This document shows, in pieces, positions 40,331 to 52,956 of a DNA stretch of 64,000 nucleotides. The stretch is taken from assembly GCA_034509495.1 (NCBI GenBank), contig CM067507.1, positions 31,175,279 through 31,239,278 of the forward strand. The letters run 5' to 3'. The notes below the pieces were generated by a model. The model searched no databases. It was given only the letters and a program-made list of their open reading frames with translations, and was not told where the DNA came from. Position 1 is the stretch's first letter. Each line of letters begins with the position of its first letter. The translations under genes and the position numbers were made by a program. This DNA is from Acestrorhynchus altus (lineage: Eukaryota > Chordata > Actinopteri > Characiformes > Acestrorhynchidae).

Positions 40331-41173
40331 TCAGCTCTTACATGTCCTATAGCTTTAGATGAAGACCCTCCATCAAGAACATCCTGTAACAGTATAAGCC
40401 TAGTGTTGCCATACTGTGAAGTCAACACACATCAGCTCTCCAACCTTGCTTCGGGAGCTATACTTCTGATTCAAGTCTAATCTACCCCACCTGATCCAAA
40501 CTTGCTGCGCTCAGAAGATCTCCATTGGCTGGATGGAGGTGTTACATTTGGGTTGGAAGTTGAAGCCTGCAGGAAGGTAGTACTCCAGGAGCAGGACTGG
40601 TGACCCCTGCCATAGATGTACTAACATAAATGTATTTATTTTGTAGGCAATGGGGTGATATAGTGGCCAGTAGATGGTGCCACGGTACCATATTTTTGCC
40701 AGGTGACATAAATTCTGCAATCTTTAGGAGTCAACTTCATAGTCAATATACAATAAACATCGGTACTGCATTCCTCACAGGGGTCATTAGCACTACTGTC
40801 AGCTTGTGTTCAGATTTGATTAAGTGAAACAATTAATTCAAGCAGTTTTTCTGAAGCCTCATCGAAGCGTGTGTGATCACTAAATTATCTTTTATATTCA
40901 TCCGCTTCTATTTGTACAGAGTTAAAACTGGATATGCACGCAGCACGCGCAAGTGCGTGCGCGTCAGCGCGCGCGACATCAACAAACAACACATATATGC
41001 AGAAGTAGCAAGGGGCAGAGAGGCACACTGGCTGTGTGAAGGCAGAGGTGGTCATTGAGGATCCCAGGGAGTGAAGAACATATTTGTGCTATTAATAATT
41101 GGTTGAAGGCTCTTGGTGACTAAATTACGTACACCCTGGAGAATGCAAACCCCAGACAGCCCTCTCTCTCTCA

Positions 41174-41174
<1 letters not shown>
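40331..41174. other. Intergenic, no gene seen
   Basis: Mostly unique DNA with one CpG-dense alternating purine/pyrimidine patch at about 40,935-40,976. Confidence 0.5.

Positions 41175-41239
<65 letters not shown>
41175..41239. repeat. CA dinucleotide microsatellite
   Basis: About 32 CA units, next to a short CT run. Confidence 0.97.
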
Positions 41240-41242
<3 letters not shown>

Positions 41243-41879
41243 CACACACACAGATGTAGCAAGAGAATGGAAGTGTTCTGTCTTCTTCTCACCCAATAAG
41301 TGACTTTCATGGTCAACATAACTTGCCTGCTTTTGTTTTTGATTTTCTGTTATAATTCTTGGCTTTTACCATTAAGGATTAATGAGCAGTGAACTGCTGA
41401 GGAACTGGACACAATCATGTGTTCTTCATGCAACTCTGCTATTAGTGCCTTATAGGTCTGCCATGTTTCACAGGCACTTATAGTAAATGATACATTTTTG
41501 GTGTTGCAAAAACACATAAGCTGTTTCCAGATCATTTTCCATCACACCTCATCTTGATAGACCCGCTGCACCATTGAGGAAGTTGAGTATGTTAATCTCT
41601 TCAAATCTTAAATAAAGACACCAGTGCATATAAATTATAGGACCTACTATATGATGGAAATGAGAATAAGGTGCCAAATTTGGCAACACACGTTTGGCAA
41701 CAACAAAAAAGAAATTTCTTGCAATAAATTGTTGGATGTCCTCGTGGGAGATGATTGAGTCTGTAATATTTAACTTGCTTAGAGGAGGTAGTTGGTAATA
41801 GTCACAAATGGCTTGTTATATACTTAAATTGTTCTTTGTGGTGCTTAAAATATTAAAATTATTGCATAGACATGGGCAC

Positions 41880-42167
41880 AATAATAATGCAATACACAGT
41901 TTCAAGTTTAATAACAGTAATAATGCGCACAATTCCGCTCTACTGGACTCTTTATCTCCTTTCCTACTTTTTCTCATGCACTATCTATATATATTGTACA
42001 TTTGTAATATAGTCTCTATATTATATATTCTTTATATTTGTATAGTGTTTCTTTACTAAATTATCTCATTCTACCTTTCTGTACTGTACTTATGTTGCGT
42101 GCTGGAACCTAATTTCCCTGAGGGAACCCTCCCAAGGGATCAATAAAGTTCTATCCTATCCTATCCT
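41880..42167 (+). mobile_element. Retroposon 3' end with TATCC tail
   Basis: The 3' end ccctgagggaaccctcccaa then gggatcaataaagttctatc runs into tatcc repeats. It is the same family as the element at 1340-1680, in the opposite orientation. Confidence 0.6.
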
Positions 42168-43862
<1,695 letters not shown>

Positions 43863-44120
43863 CAGTGCTGTGAGAAAATATCTGCTCCATTTCTAATTTC
43901 CTGTACTATTGCGTGATCTGTTTGAATGAATGTTTTCAGTTCTTTAGACAAAATGTAATATTAAACAAAAGGGACCTTAGTGAACACATTTATTTAAGGA
44001 ACAAAGTGGTCCAACATGTGAATCACCCATCAGAAAAAGTAACTACTACTTTAGATACACAAAGAACAAATTAAGCAACTGTAATGAACAACCCTTCTAT
44101 AAGATGAGGAACATATGAGA
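43863..44120. mobile_element. Tc1-like terminal fragment
   Basis: The start acagtgctgtgagaaaatat then ctgctccatttctaatttcc, followed by aacacatttatttaaggaac, resembles the terminal region of a fish Tc1-like family. Only the end is recognisable; sequence up to 44,500 may belong to it. Confidence 0.45.
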
Positions 44121-45015
44121 TATGTGATTGGAGGACAAAGTAAATAAAACAAGCTTCGAAACAATCCATGCACATTCAGAAATGACAGAAACACATGCGC
44201 TTCTACACTCTAATCATTTGTAATAATGTTCTGCACTTTAGAACAGTCAAAGTTTTTTTGGAAAACACAAAAAAATGAACCAATTGCACAGTAGAAACAC
44301 CATACCTTTAAACATGGTGGTGGTAGTTTTGGCTATATTTTGAGAGCTCCACTTGAACTACATGTATCCCCTTAATGTAGTCCAGGGTAGATCTTGTTTG
44401 TTGCATTATCCAATCACTGAAGCTAATGCTTTCAAGACAATTTGCAGCAGCATCTTCCCAAATAGCATGTTTTCCATTGGTCTTAGAAAAAACAATAAAC
44501 CAACACTTAAATAAGCAAAAACGAAGCCTCAAAATGATCCATTTGGCAGTAATTACCTCTTGAAGATGTTTTTGGATAATCTATTGTGTCCCCTTCAGCA
44601 AAGTTCAGTACTATTTCCCTCTGTTTGTCTTTACTTCTACTTCCACTTGAAAGAACAAAGTGTTCTCCACACTGGAGGAGCTGCTGTTTGTGGGTCTTTA
44701 ACAGATCTTTTGCACATAACCCGAAGGGGTTCCATTATTGTTACAAGTCAAAGAACCTTTTTTGGTTCTGTCAAGGCCAGATTAACTTGTCCCCATATTC
44801 TCTGCCTGTTCACCCCTTATGGAAGAATATATGGACATATGTAGAGTTCAACTGCAAAAACAAATAAAAGAACAGCCTTCTCCCTGTTTCTGCAAATGAA
44901 CTCCATGTATTTTTACACATTAGAAATAACATTTATTCCTACATATATTGCCTATAAATCAATATATTTTAAAATACATTTCTTTTGAAATGTGTGCTGA
45001 CATATTAAACACAAA

Positions 45016-45150
45016 TACACTATATGGACAAAAGTATTGGGACACCTGCTCATTCCTTGTTTCCTCCAAAATCAAGGCTGTTTAAAAGAGTTTATCCTGC
45101 TTTTGTTAAAGTAACTGTCTCTACTGGAGCATTATTTTGGGGATTTGATT
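45016..45150 (+). mobile_element. Partial ACTATATGGACA-family element (left end)
   Basis: Reads tacactatatggacaaaagt, attgggacacctgctcattc, gagtttatcctgcttttgtt and ctgtctctactgg. This is the best-preserved left terminus of the family here; the rest is absent. Confidence 0.75.
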
Positions 45151-45829
45151 TTTTTTCCTTTTTATAGAGGCTCTCCATTTAGAATGCTGTGTAGTCCAGG
45201 ACTAGGCTTAATCGCTGTTTGGGAAACCAAACCATAGTGTATGTAGCTTATCTTCAAAATTAAATATTAGCAAATCCATTTAACATGGCAAAACCAAATT
45301 TTAATGTATGTATATTCAGTAAGGATGCATTTGGATCATATGATATATATCTTGTTTATTAAGCTTAAAATTTGCACAAATGTATTTTCAAATATATTTA
45401 ATGAAATAATGTATGGTAAATATGTTTAAAGTAAATATACAATATATTAATATACAATTTATTTTATTTTACAGATACATTTTCTGTCATGTTTGTATAT
45501 TGTAAAATATATTTGGAGATATAAAAAATTGGAATATGATATCATCAAATGAAGATATATTTGAGTAGCCCAGGATCTCTTGAAATTAACAATATCTGGC
45601 ATGTCTTCTATAAGAACTTTTTTAATTGTTTGGTGAATAAAAGTTCAGCAAGCTACAAAATCGTCATACAAAATTAGCCTGGGGTTCTGAAGGTTAAATG
45701 ATAAAAATGTAGGGAAGATATGAAACCATTTTTTCAGCATGGATCTCACAAAACAAGCTATACTGAGAACAGAAATAGAAACTATCCAGAAATATCCAAT
45801 CAACAGCACCCTGTGGGCAGCGTCCTGTG

Positions 45830-46215
45830 AGCACTGATGAAGGACTAGAAGATGACCAACACAAACTGTGCAGAAACAGATGAGCTTCTGTCTACAAGGT
45901 GGAGCAACTAGGTAGCAGTGTCTAATAGAGTGGCCAGTGTTTAAACACTCCAGCAACACTGCTGTGTGTGATTCACTCTTATCAGAGCAACTCACACTAA
46001 CACACCACCACCATGTCAGTGTCACTGCAGTGCTGAGAATGACCCACCACCTACATAATACCTGCTCTGTGGTGCTCCTGCTGGGCCCTACCACTGAAGA
46101 TCAGGGTTAAAGGAGGATAGGAAAGTGTATAGAGATACAGATGGACTACAGTGTGTAATTATATTATAGAACTACAAACTGCTTGTGAATGATACGAGGG
46201 ACTGGTGAAATTGAC
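45830..46215. mobile_element. Fish DNA-transposon repeat, non-coding
   Basis: Landmarks are cttctgtctacaaggtggag, gagtggccagtgtttaaaca, ccaccatgtcagtgtcactg and atacctgctctgtggtgctc. They match a widespread fish repeat family known to me only by its sequence style. A 149-residue open frame on the minus strand here is not a gene. Confidence 0.5.
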
Positions 46216-46653
46216 AGTGAATAATACCTTGCATAGTTTAATTGTTTTTCTTCATGACGGAGAGCCTGTTATATGGTTCTTTAAATCCAGAAGTCATAAA
46301 CCTTTTTTTCTGAGTTAGAGCTGCAATGTACAAATGAGGCCTAGTCATACTTCACTGTCTTTTTACTGTTTTGGGAGACATTCCACATGATCGGGTAAGC
46401 CCTATCTGCAGAGATTATGTAAGAGGAGTTAAAGCACACTGCCTGGCATGATTAAAAGAGGGAAGAATCTTGAGAGAGGTGCATGAGGCCCAGAATCCTT
46501 GCAAAAAGGTATATACCGTGAACTACCCATGGGCAGATGCACACTGACGAACTGAGTGACCAGTTGGAGAACCTAATGTTTAGAGGCACCAAAAGCTTGC
46601 TCTAAATTGAAGTAGTAATTTTGAAGTAGAAATGTTTGAATTATTATTTATAT

Positions 46654-46660
<7 letters not shown>

Positions 46661-46704
<44 letters not shown>
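46661..46704. repeat. CT dinucleotide microsatellite
   Basis: About 22 CT units directly abutting the next TIR element. Confidence 0.95.
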
Positions 46705-46708
<4 letters not shown>

Positions 46709-47110
46709 CAAAAGCTTGGACACCCTTCACTGAATGTACACACTGTTCACACCGTTAGTTTTTTGATGTTGTTTTTTTTATTATTATGGATATTAAAATC
46801 TTGAGTATCAGTTAATATCAGTATGTATTATATACTCAGAAATAACAATTAATTTGAGTGTATCCTGCTTTTGTTGGGGTGCCTGTCTCCACTGTCCAAG
46901 GAGGGCTTTCTGGAGAACTTCACTGAGGACCTGAAGTGTTGGGCCTGGCCCCGAGGCTTGGAATATATCCAGTACTATTAACATATACTGTATCAACCAC
47001 TACAAAAAGACAAAATCCATACTAGTAGAGCATTTTTACACATTATTTTGTAAGGGTGTCCTGTAAAGGTTGAAGGGTGTTGGTGTGTCCAAACGTTTGA
47101 TGGGTACTGT
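46705..47110. mobile_element. Short Tc1-type TIR element
   Basis: The left end cagtcaaaagcttggacacc and the reverse complement of the right end (acagtacccatcaaacgttt then ggacacacc) are related inverted termini about 400 bases apart. The outermost left bases are replaced by the CT microsatellite. There is no coding frame. Confidence 0.6.
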
Positions 47111-49085
47111 AAAAAATAAGAAAATGTGAATATTTATATTTTAACATGAATTAAAAAATCTATTTTGTTCGCTAAGAAGGACTAAATAGCACTGTATATG
47201 TCAAAATCCTGTTGATAATTGATCACCCTAAGTGTTTATGAGCTGAAAATGTTTTTATTATGAAAGAATTTTAATGAATTATCTGTAATAAAAAATGTTC
47301 TTCAAAATGCTTGACCAAATAAAACATACACAAAACCTGAATTTCTTTTTTTATTATTTATGTATCAATATTACACCCTCTCAGAACTTCCATTCTGAAG
47401 TTTGAACACTGTGCGAGCAACAAAAGAGAACAAACAGCCCCTCCTTTCTCAATTTCCACTACAACCCAATATCTGGGTTTGTGGTGCCATCGGTCCCACC
47501 CCCTCTTGCTGATCAGTCAGTGTCTGATTGAGCATATAATGAGATCTGCGCACAGATTGAGCATATAAATGTGGACAGAGGGATTTGATTCAGTTGGAAA
47601 TGTGTGAATTATAGCTGTTATAAGCTGAGTTAAATTACTCACTGTTCATCACACAATGATGGTAAGATGAGAGGATAAGTCTAGTTTACTATGATATGTA
47701 TATCATGTCTGTAGACTACTCTGATCCTTATGAAGCCTAGAAAATGGCATGTAACTATCCACGGCGTGCGGATCTCAGATTCGGTTCTAAGAGTTAACAG
47801 TGAAGATTCTTTTGCTGCCAACATAAACAGAAATGACTTTCTTCACAGTTTGAGTTTATGGGCTAATATATCAAAGAACGTGAGTTTGTTTTATTTTCTG
47901 TTATTCTCTTCTTGTCATGTCTGAATAATTTATTTGCATATACAACTGCAGTCATGCAGGTCGCATCAATCAGGCCTATGAAGAAATGTAGCCTCAACAG
48001 AAAGCATGGATTTGCCAAGAGCAAGACCACAGAGCGCATGTCTCTGTCATGAACGAGCAGTCCGTTCAGCATGGAGTCGGCATGTCCCGCTGTGCTGTCA
48101 GCTGTCTCTATATCCACTTGGAACAAGTCTGAGACGTGTGGTAGACTTGCGCAAATTCAGGGAGTCAGCTCCTCGCAAGGTCAACTTTTTCATTCCAGTG
48201 CACATGTGTCATAGTGGACCCTTTCATTTATTATTCAGCTGCATGGATTGAAAAACACACAAATAATCCTTTTCAATGGTTTCCATTGGCAACAAGTGGG
48301 AATAGCGCATCTGGAAGCATTATTCACTGACAAACCAAGACTTTTCTGGTCCTTGGGAAAGCATATATTTTCCAAAAATGCTCAGATTATTAGAGAGGAC
48401 TTGCAAAAACAGGTGAATCCGTCTTGCTTGCAGTCAGCTGGATTAACAAAGACGAATGGGTTTAAGGGGAAAAGCGTTTGCAATAGATCAATGTAAGTGT
48501 AGAACAATCTAGAGTTTTAAATAGGAATTATTGATGCACCTTGAGGAATACAGAAACACGATGTGCAGACACCATGTAAACCATTCGATTTTGCTGATGT
48601 TTCACTGGACAGCTTCAACACAATAGTCATTAGTGTTATAAATGAGGTTGCATCAGATAAAGTTAGGATCGTGTCATACCAACACAAAGCACCATGGAGA
48701 AATGCTGTTGCAAAATGGAGAATGGAGAAAGGCTGACTGTAGATGAATCGTGAAGATATCTTACAGGCATGAGAGTGTAACAATATTCAGACCATGATGA
48801 TTAAATTATTATTACCAATAGTTAAATTCTTTATTCCTAATAGAAATAAGATAGACTTTCAAAATGTATCAAAAATATATGACAATAGCCTACAAAAATA
48901 CACTTTACACATTTGTAAACATGTATTTGACATGAATTTGTCTGTAAATGAATACATCTTTATTAAATATTTAAATACATTTTTTTTTTTACAAAATAAC
49001 ATTTTTTTTACAAGATACACATCAAATGACCCATCTTCATCCTTACTGTCTATCTGTACCTATGCAACCTAAAATACAGCCGTTT
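47111..49085. other. Intergenic, no supported gene
   Basis: A GC-richer patch at about 47,730-48,500 has medium-length open frames on both strands, but I could not assign any domain or consistent splice structure. Confidence 0.45.
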
Positions 49086-49086
49086 C

Positions 49087-49310
49087 TTGCTGGTAGGTTG
49101 TCTAAGCTGGTATTTGATGGTGAAAGTGGTGGAAAAGCTGGTCATCCAGGTCAAAACATACCCTATGCTGGTAAACTATGAAATGTTCATAATTTTCATG
49201 CTTCAACATGCTGTTTATTCTCGTCCACCAGCCTAGTCATGCTGGTCATGTTGGTTGACCCGTGTGGTCTTGCTGGTAAACCAGCTTTGTCTGTGTTTGG
49301 TTTACAGGCA
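49087..49310. repeat. TGCTGGT/ACCAGCA-rich repeat
   Basis: Repeated tgctggt, gctggtcat and accagc motifs in both orientations. It is similar to a block at 60,640-60,780 and probably a short palindromic DNA element. Confidence 0.45.
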
Positions 49311-51114
49311 ATACATTCTGAAGTACATTTAAAGTGTATTTGGATGGGATTAATTTTACATGGGAGAATTTGTCCGTGACTGTAGTCCCATCCGAACGTC
49401 CCACGTTAATAATATCTACTGCAAGTTTCAGTGTCAGGATTTAAAGACAAATGCTACCTAAAGGAAGCTGCAGGTAGGCTATTTAGAGAGGCAGAAGGGA
49501 TAGGTATAGATAGGACTTTTGCATATATTAAATTATTATTTTTTTTCAGGGTAAAAATAAAGTAATGATCATAAAAAGTTCTTTTCCCCTTTATTTTAAT
49601 TATATTTAATCACCATTTACATTATTGTAAGAGTCAAGCAAATAAACACAATGGAAACCAGGTCCACAGATAGAAATTTCCCAGTGACTCTTATTGGTGT
49701 TGCACCCAGAAGCTGAACCCCAGTCTCCCCATCATTTACTGGCAGGTAGTGGTGTCATCTGTTGCACCACACCAACGACCTGATCGTAACATTCCTATAG
49801 AAAGTCTGAAGAACTGGGTTAGAACTGTGATAAAATGGTTCATTTCCTAAGGCAGAAATGACTTTGCCAAAGTAAAAAGTAATGAAGTAATGTTTCTGAA
49901 AGTATTCCAGTGTCCTGTGGTGTCCCCCAGGGTTGAATTTATGGGTTTCTCTCATTTAATTTTTACACGCTTCCGCTTTGCCAGATTCTACAAGACTATG
50001 GAATATTTTATCACTGCTGGATTTGTTTGCCCGCCTCCCCAAGCGACTACAGCCCCCTTAAGTGTCTTGAGCACATCACTGACTGAAAGGAAAAAGACAG
50101 AACAGAGATGATTTTATTTGAGAACTGAATTCTAGCTCCCTTAAGTCTGAAGAACTATCAGGTAAGCTTGATGAACAAATGATCACAGTTCACAGTTTTA
50201 GGGGTCGTGTTAAATCATTTTACCTTCATAACACCAACGAGCTGAAAGCTTTTCTGACTAAACCTGACCAGGAGAAGCTCATTCACACTGCTTTTACCAG
50301 CAAGATTGATTCCTGTAGTGGTCTTCTAATAGAACTCTAATAGAACAGTAGAGATTACCCTGACCAGTACATCCTTACACTGACTATGAGTATGTTATAT
50401 ACTTTAAGGTACTATTTTTGGTCTATAAATTGCTTGACTCTGTTAATATGTTATCAATTGTGCTATTTGACAAATTTAAGAAGTCATTAATTTCAATGTT
50501 CTGATCATAAAGATGTTTTAAAATGCAAATAATGACATCTTTGCTGCCATTATGTACATTATTACCTTAATTTTTTTTCCCAGATTCTGATAATTGTTTT
50601 CTTATTTTCTTTTTTTGTAAACATATACAGGTTTAGTAAAAATCCCAATCGAGAAAAAGATGAATTCTGAGAAGACAACAAAACAAAAAATGGTTTGGAA
50701 AAATGTGGGCCCTAAATACTGAAGTTATGCTTGTATTTATATATGATTTGAATTTGATTGTTTAATGTAAACAAATGAAAGAGTCCAAGTTAGATAAAAT
50801 TCTGAATTCCCAGATTTCAATAAAACAAGATGACATAAATCTGTGATAAGTAATCAGAATTTAATAGAAATATTTAAATATAATTCATTTGATACACCAG
50901 TATACATGTAAAATATATATTATACACCATTTAAATTACAAATATGTTTGGAAATAAACATTTTATGACATCAAGATTAAAATGAGACACAAAGGCAATT
51001 TTTTTAAGCAGATAATGTCTGAAATCTAACCTACAGAAAGAGCAGTATAGAGGCAGGCAGCAAAACTGGAGACATTTGAAAGGAATTGGAGAATGCGTTA
51101 TTATATAAAACACA
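49311..51114. other. Intergenic, no gene seen
   Basis: AT-rich unique sequence without recognisable exons or repeats. Confidence 0.5.
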
Positions 51115-51400
51115 TGTATGGATTCATAAAGTATTCAGACAGCTTTACTTGTTACACACTTTACTGTGTTGTGGATGTGGATTTTACTTCCCTTTTACTT
51201 CAATCAATCTAAACTTAATCATCCATAATGATGAAATGATGAAGTGACATTTGAAAATTATGTAGCATCAAAATCAAAAATCTACCAAAAATACTGTGAG
51301 TACCATACTGGTCAGGTGCGTCCTTTGGATTTGTCTAGAACTCAGTTGAGTCCACCTGTTGTAATCTAAACTTGGCATCACTACAGTAGTTTAGGAAAGC
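51115..51400. mobile_element. Tc1-like terminal fragment
   Basis: The segment cataaagtattcagacagct, ccataatgatgaaatgatga and cagttgagtccacctgttg resembles the left end of a fish Tc1-like family. No transposase part is visible. Confidence 0.5.
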
Positions 51401-52180
51401 ATGAACGTCTCCATTGTACATCAGATATTCACAATAATGGACCGTTTGAGTTTAGTAGAACCAAATGATCCAGGAAGAGCAGATGTAGTTTTTGTTCCCT
51501 TGTTTTGCAGCAGTTGTTCTGCAGCAGCTATTTCTGAAAAACAACCACAAAACCCTAAACGAAGCAGCATCAAACAACGACCGGCTTAGTTTTTATGTCC
51601 GTGGCTGTCTGCCTGCAACTTCAGTGCAAACAATTAAACTAGTCCACAACGAGTAGAGAACTGCCTGCTAGAAAAGAGGGGGAAACGGAATATACAGAAA
51701 GGAATGAGAAAACCCAAAACTACTTCAGAAAAATGTTATCCATGTAATCATTACTGTTGGTTATTTTCTCCTCATAAACTTGATGGTTAAAGGATTTAGG
51801 TACATACAATATAAAAGCAGTACAAGGCAGAGTGGCTGTAAAATATTTATTTATTTTTCTCTGCTTGGTTTCATTCAAATGGTTTATTAATGGAATTAAG
51901 AAATGGAATTGTATTGCGTTCCCTTTCTAACATATCTGAGGAGACTGAACTTGTTACACAATACAAAATGAAATGAAACATTGCTTGATGCTTTCTAGGA
52001 AAATAAGGTAAATTGGGGAATGGAATTGTTCAATAACGTGTCAGCTGGAACAGCTGTGAATGAGATTCAGCCAAAGGAGCAAATCCTGCACTCAACAGCC
52101 TGCACAGCCCATAGACCATTGCCTAATGTTCAGCAAATCTGCTTTGCCTTGTCTGTGTAGTGGGTGTGTAGACACATATT

Positions 52181-52182
<2 letters not shown>

Positions 52183-52232
<50 letters not shown>

Positions 52233-52250
52233 TGTGTGTTTGTGTGTGTG
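52183..52250. repeat. GT dinucleotide microsatellite
   Basis: About 24 pure GT units followed by interrupted GT. Confidence 0.95.
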
Positions 52251-52427
52251 TATTTAGGTCTTTTTCTGGCAGTGATGGCCCAGTCTCCAGCAGTAGCAGA
52301 CTGTGTTGAAGAATCGACAGTGGCAGGAGGCGCAGGGGTCACAGCAGCGTGAGTGAGGAATACAGCTTTCAGACACTCTTGAGCAGCGAGGACCCGCCAA
52401 CACAGTGTTCACATGGGGCTTCTAAAT

Positions 52428-52429
<2 letters not shown>

Positions 52430-52486
<57 letters not shown>

Positions 52487-52493
52487 ACACACA
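52430..52493. repeat. CA dinucleotide microsatellite
   Basis: About 30 CA units with one interruption, 180 bases from the GT tract and in inverted relation to it. Confidence 0.95.
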
Positions 52494-52737
52494 GGTCAGT
52501 TTATGTAATTTTGATGTTATAGTGTTTATACCAATAAATTGTTATTTAAAACCACATTTATTTTTGAAAGAAAGAAGAGTATCTGAAGTGAAAATATAAA
52601 GTTGGGGCTCTCTTTAGCATATTTCCCCAAAAATATTATATAATACTAATTAGTATTGGAATTACTTACAAGACCGCTTAGTTATGGAAATTAGTATCTT
52701 GCTTTTATTAATTACTCTTAGAAATGACTGTTGCCAT

Positions 52738-52808
52738 AATAATAATAATAATAATAACAACAACAATAATAATAATAACAACAATAATAATAATAATTAT
52801 TATTATTA

Positions 52809-52846
<38 letters not shown>

Positions 52847-52850
52847 TGTC
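52738..52850. repeat. AAT/ATT inverted trinucleotide repeat
   Basis: AAT units with AAC variants are followed directly by ATT units with one GTT variant. The two arms are complementary, so this stretch can form a hairpin of up to about 50 base pairs. Confidence 0.9.
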
Positions 52851-52925
52851 ATTTTAAATAAATTCATACTATAGTCCAGATAAATAACTTAACATCATCT
52901 TAGACTTCTGCACAACATGGCAGCT

Positions 52926-52956
52926 ACTATACTATACTATACTATACTATACTACA
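52926..52956. repeat. ACTAT pentanucleotide repeat
   Basis: About six ACTAT units merging into the left end of the adjacent TIR element (tacactat), perhaps grown from it. Confidence 0.85.

Noticed and set aside
45645..46094. 149-residue minus-strand open frame
   Set aside because: It falls within a dispersed DNA-transposon repeat and has no domain.
47730..48500. Medium open frames on both strands, some weakly reminiscent of a Harbinger-type transposase
   Set aside because: The motif order does not fit the transposase in either strand and no catalytic signature is clear. Left unassigned.
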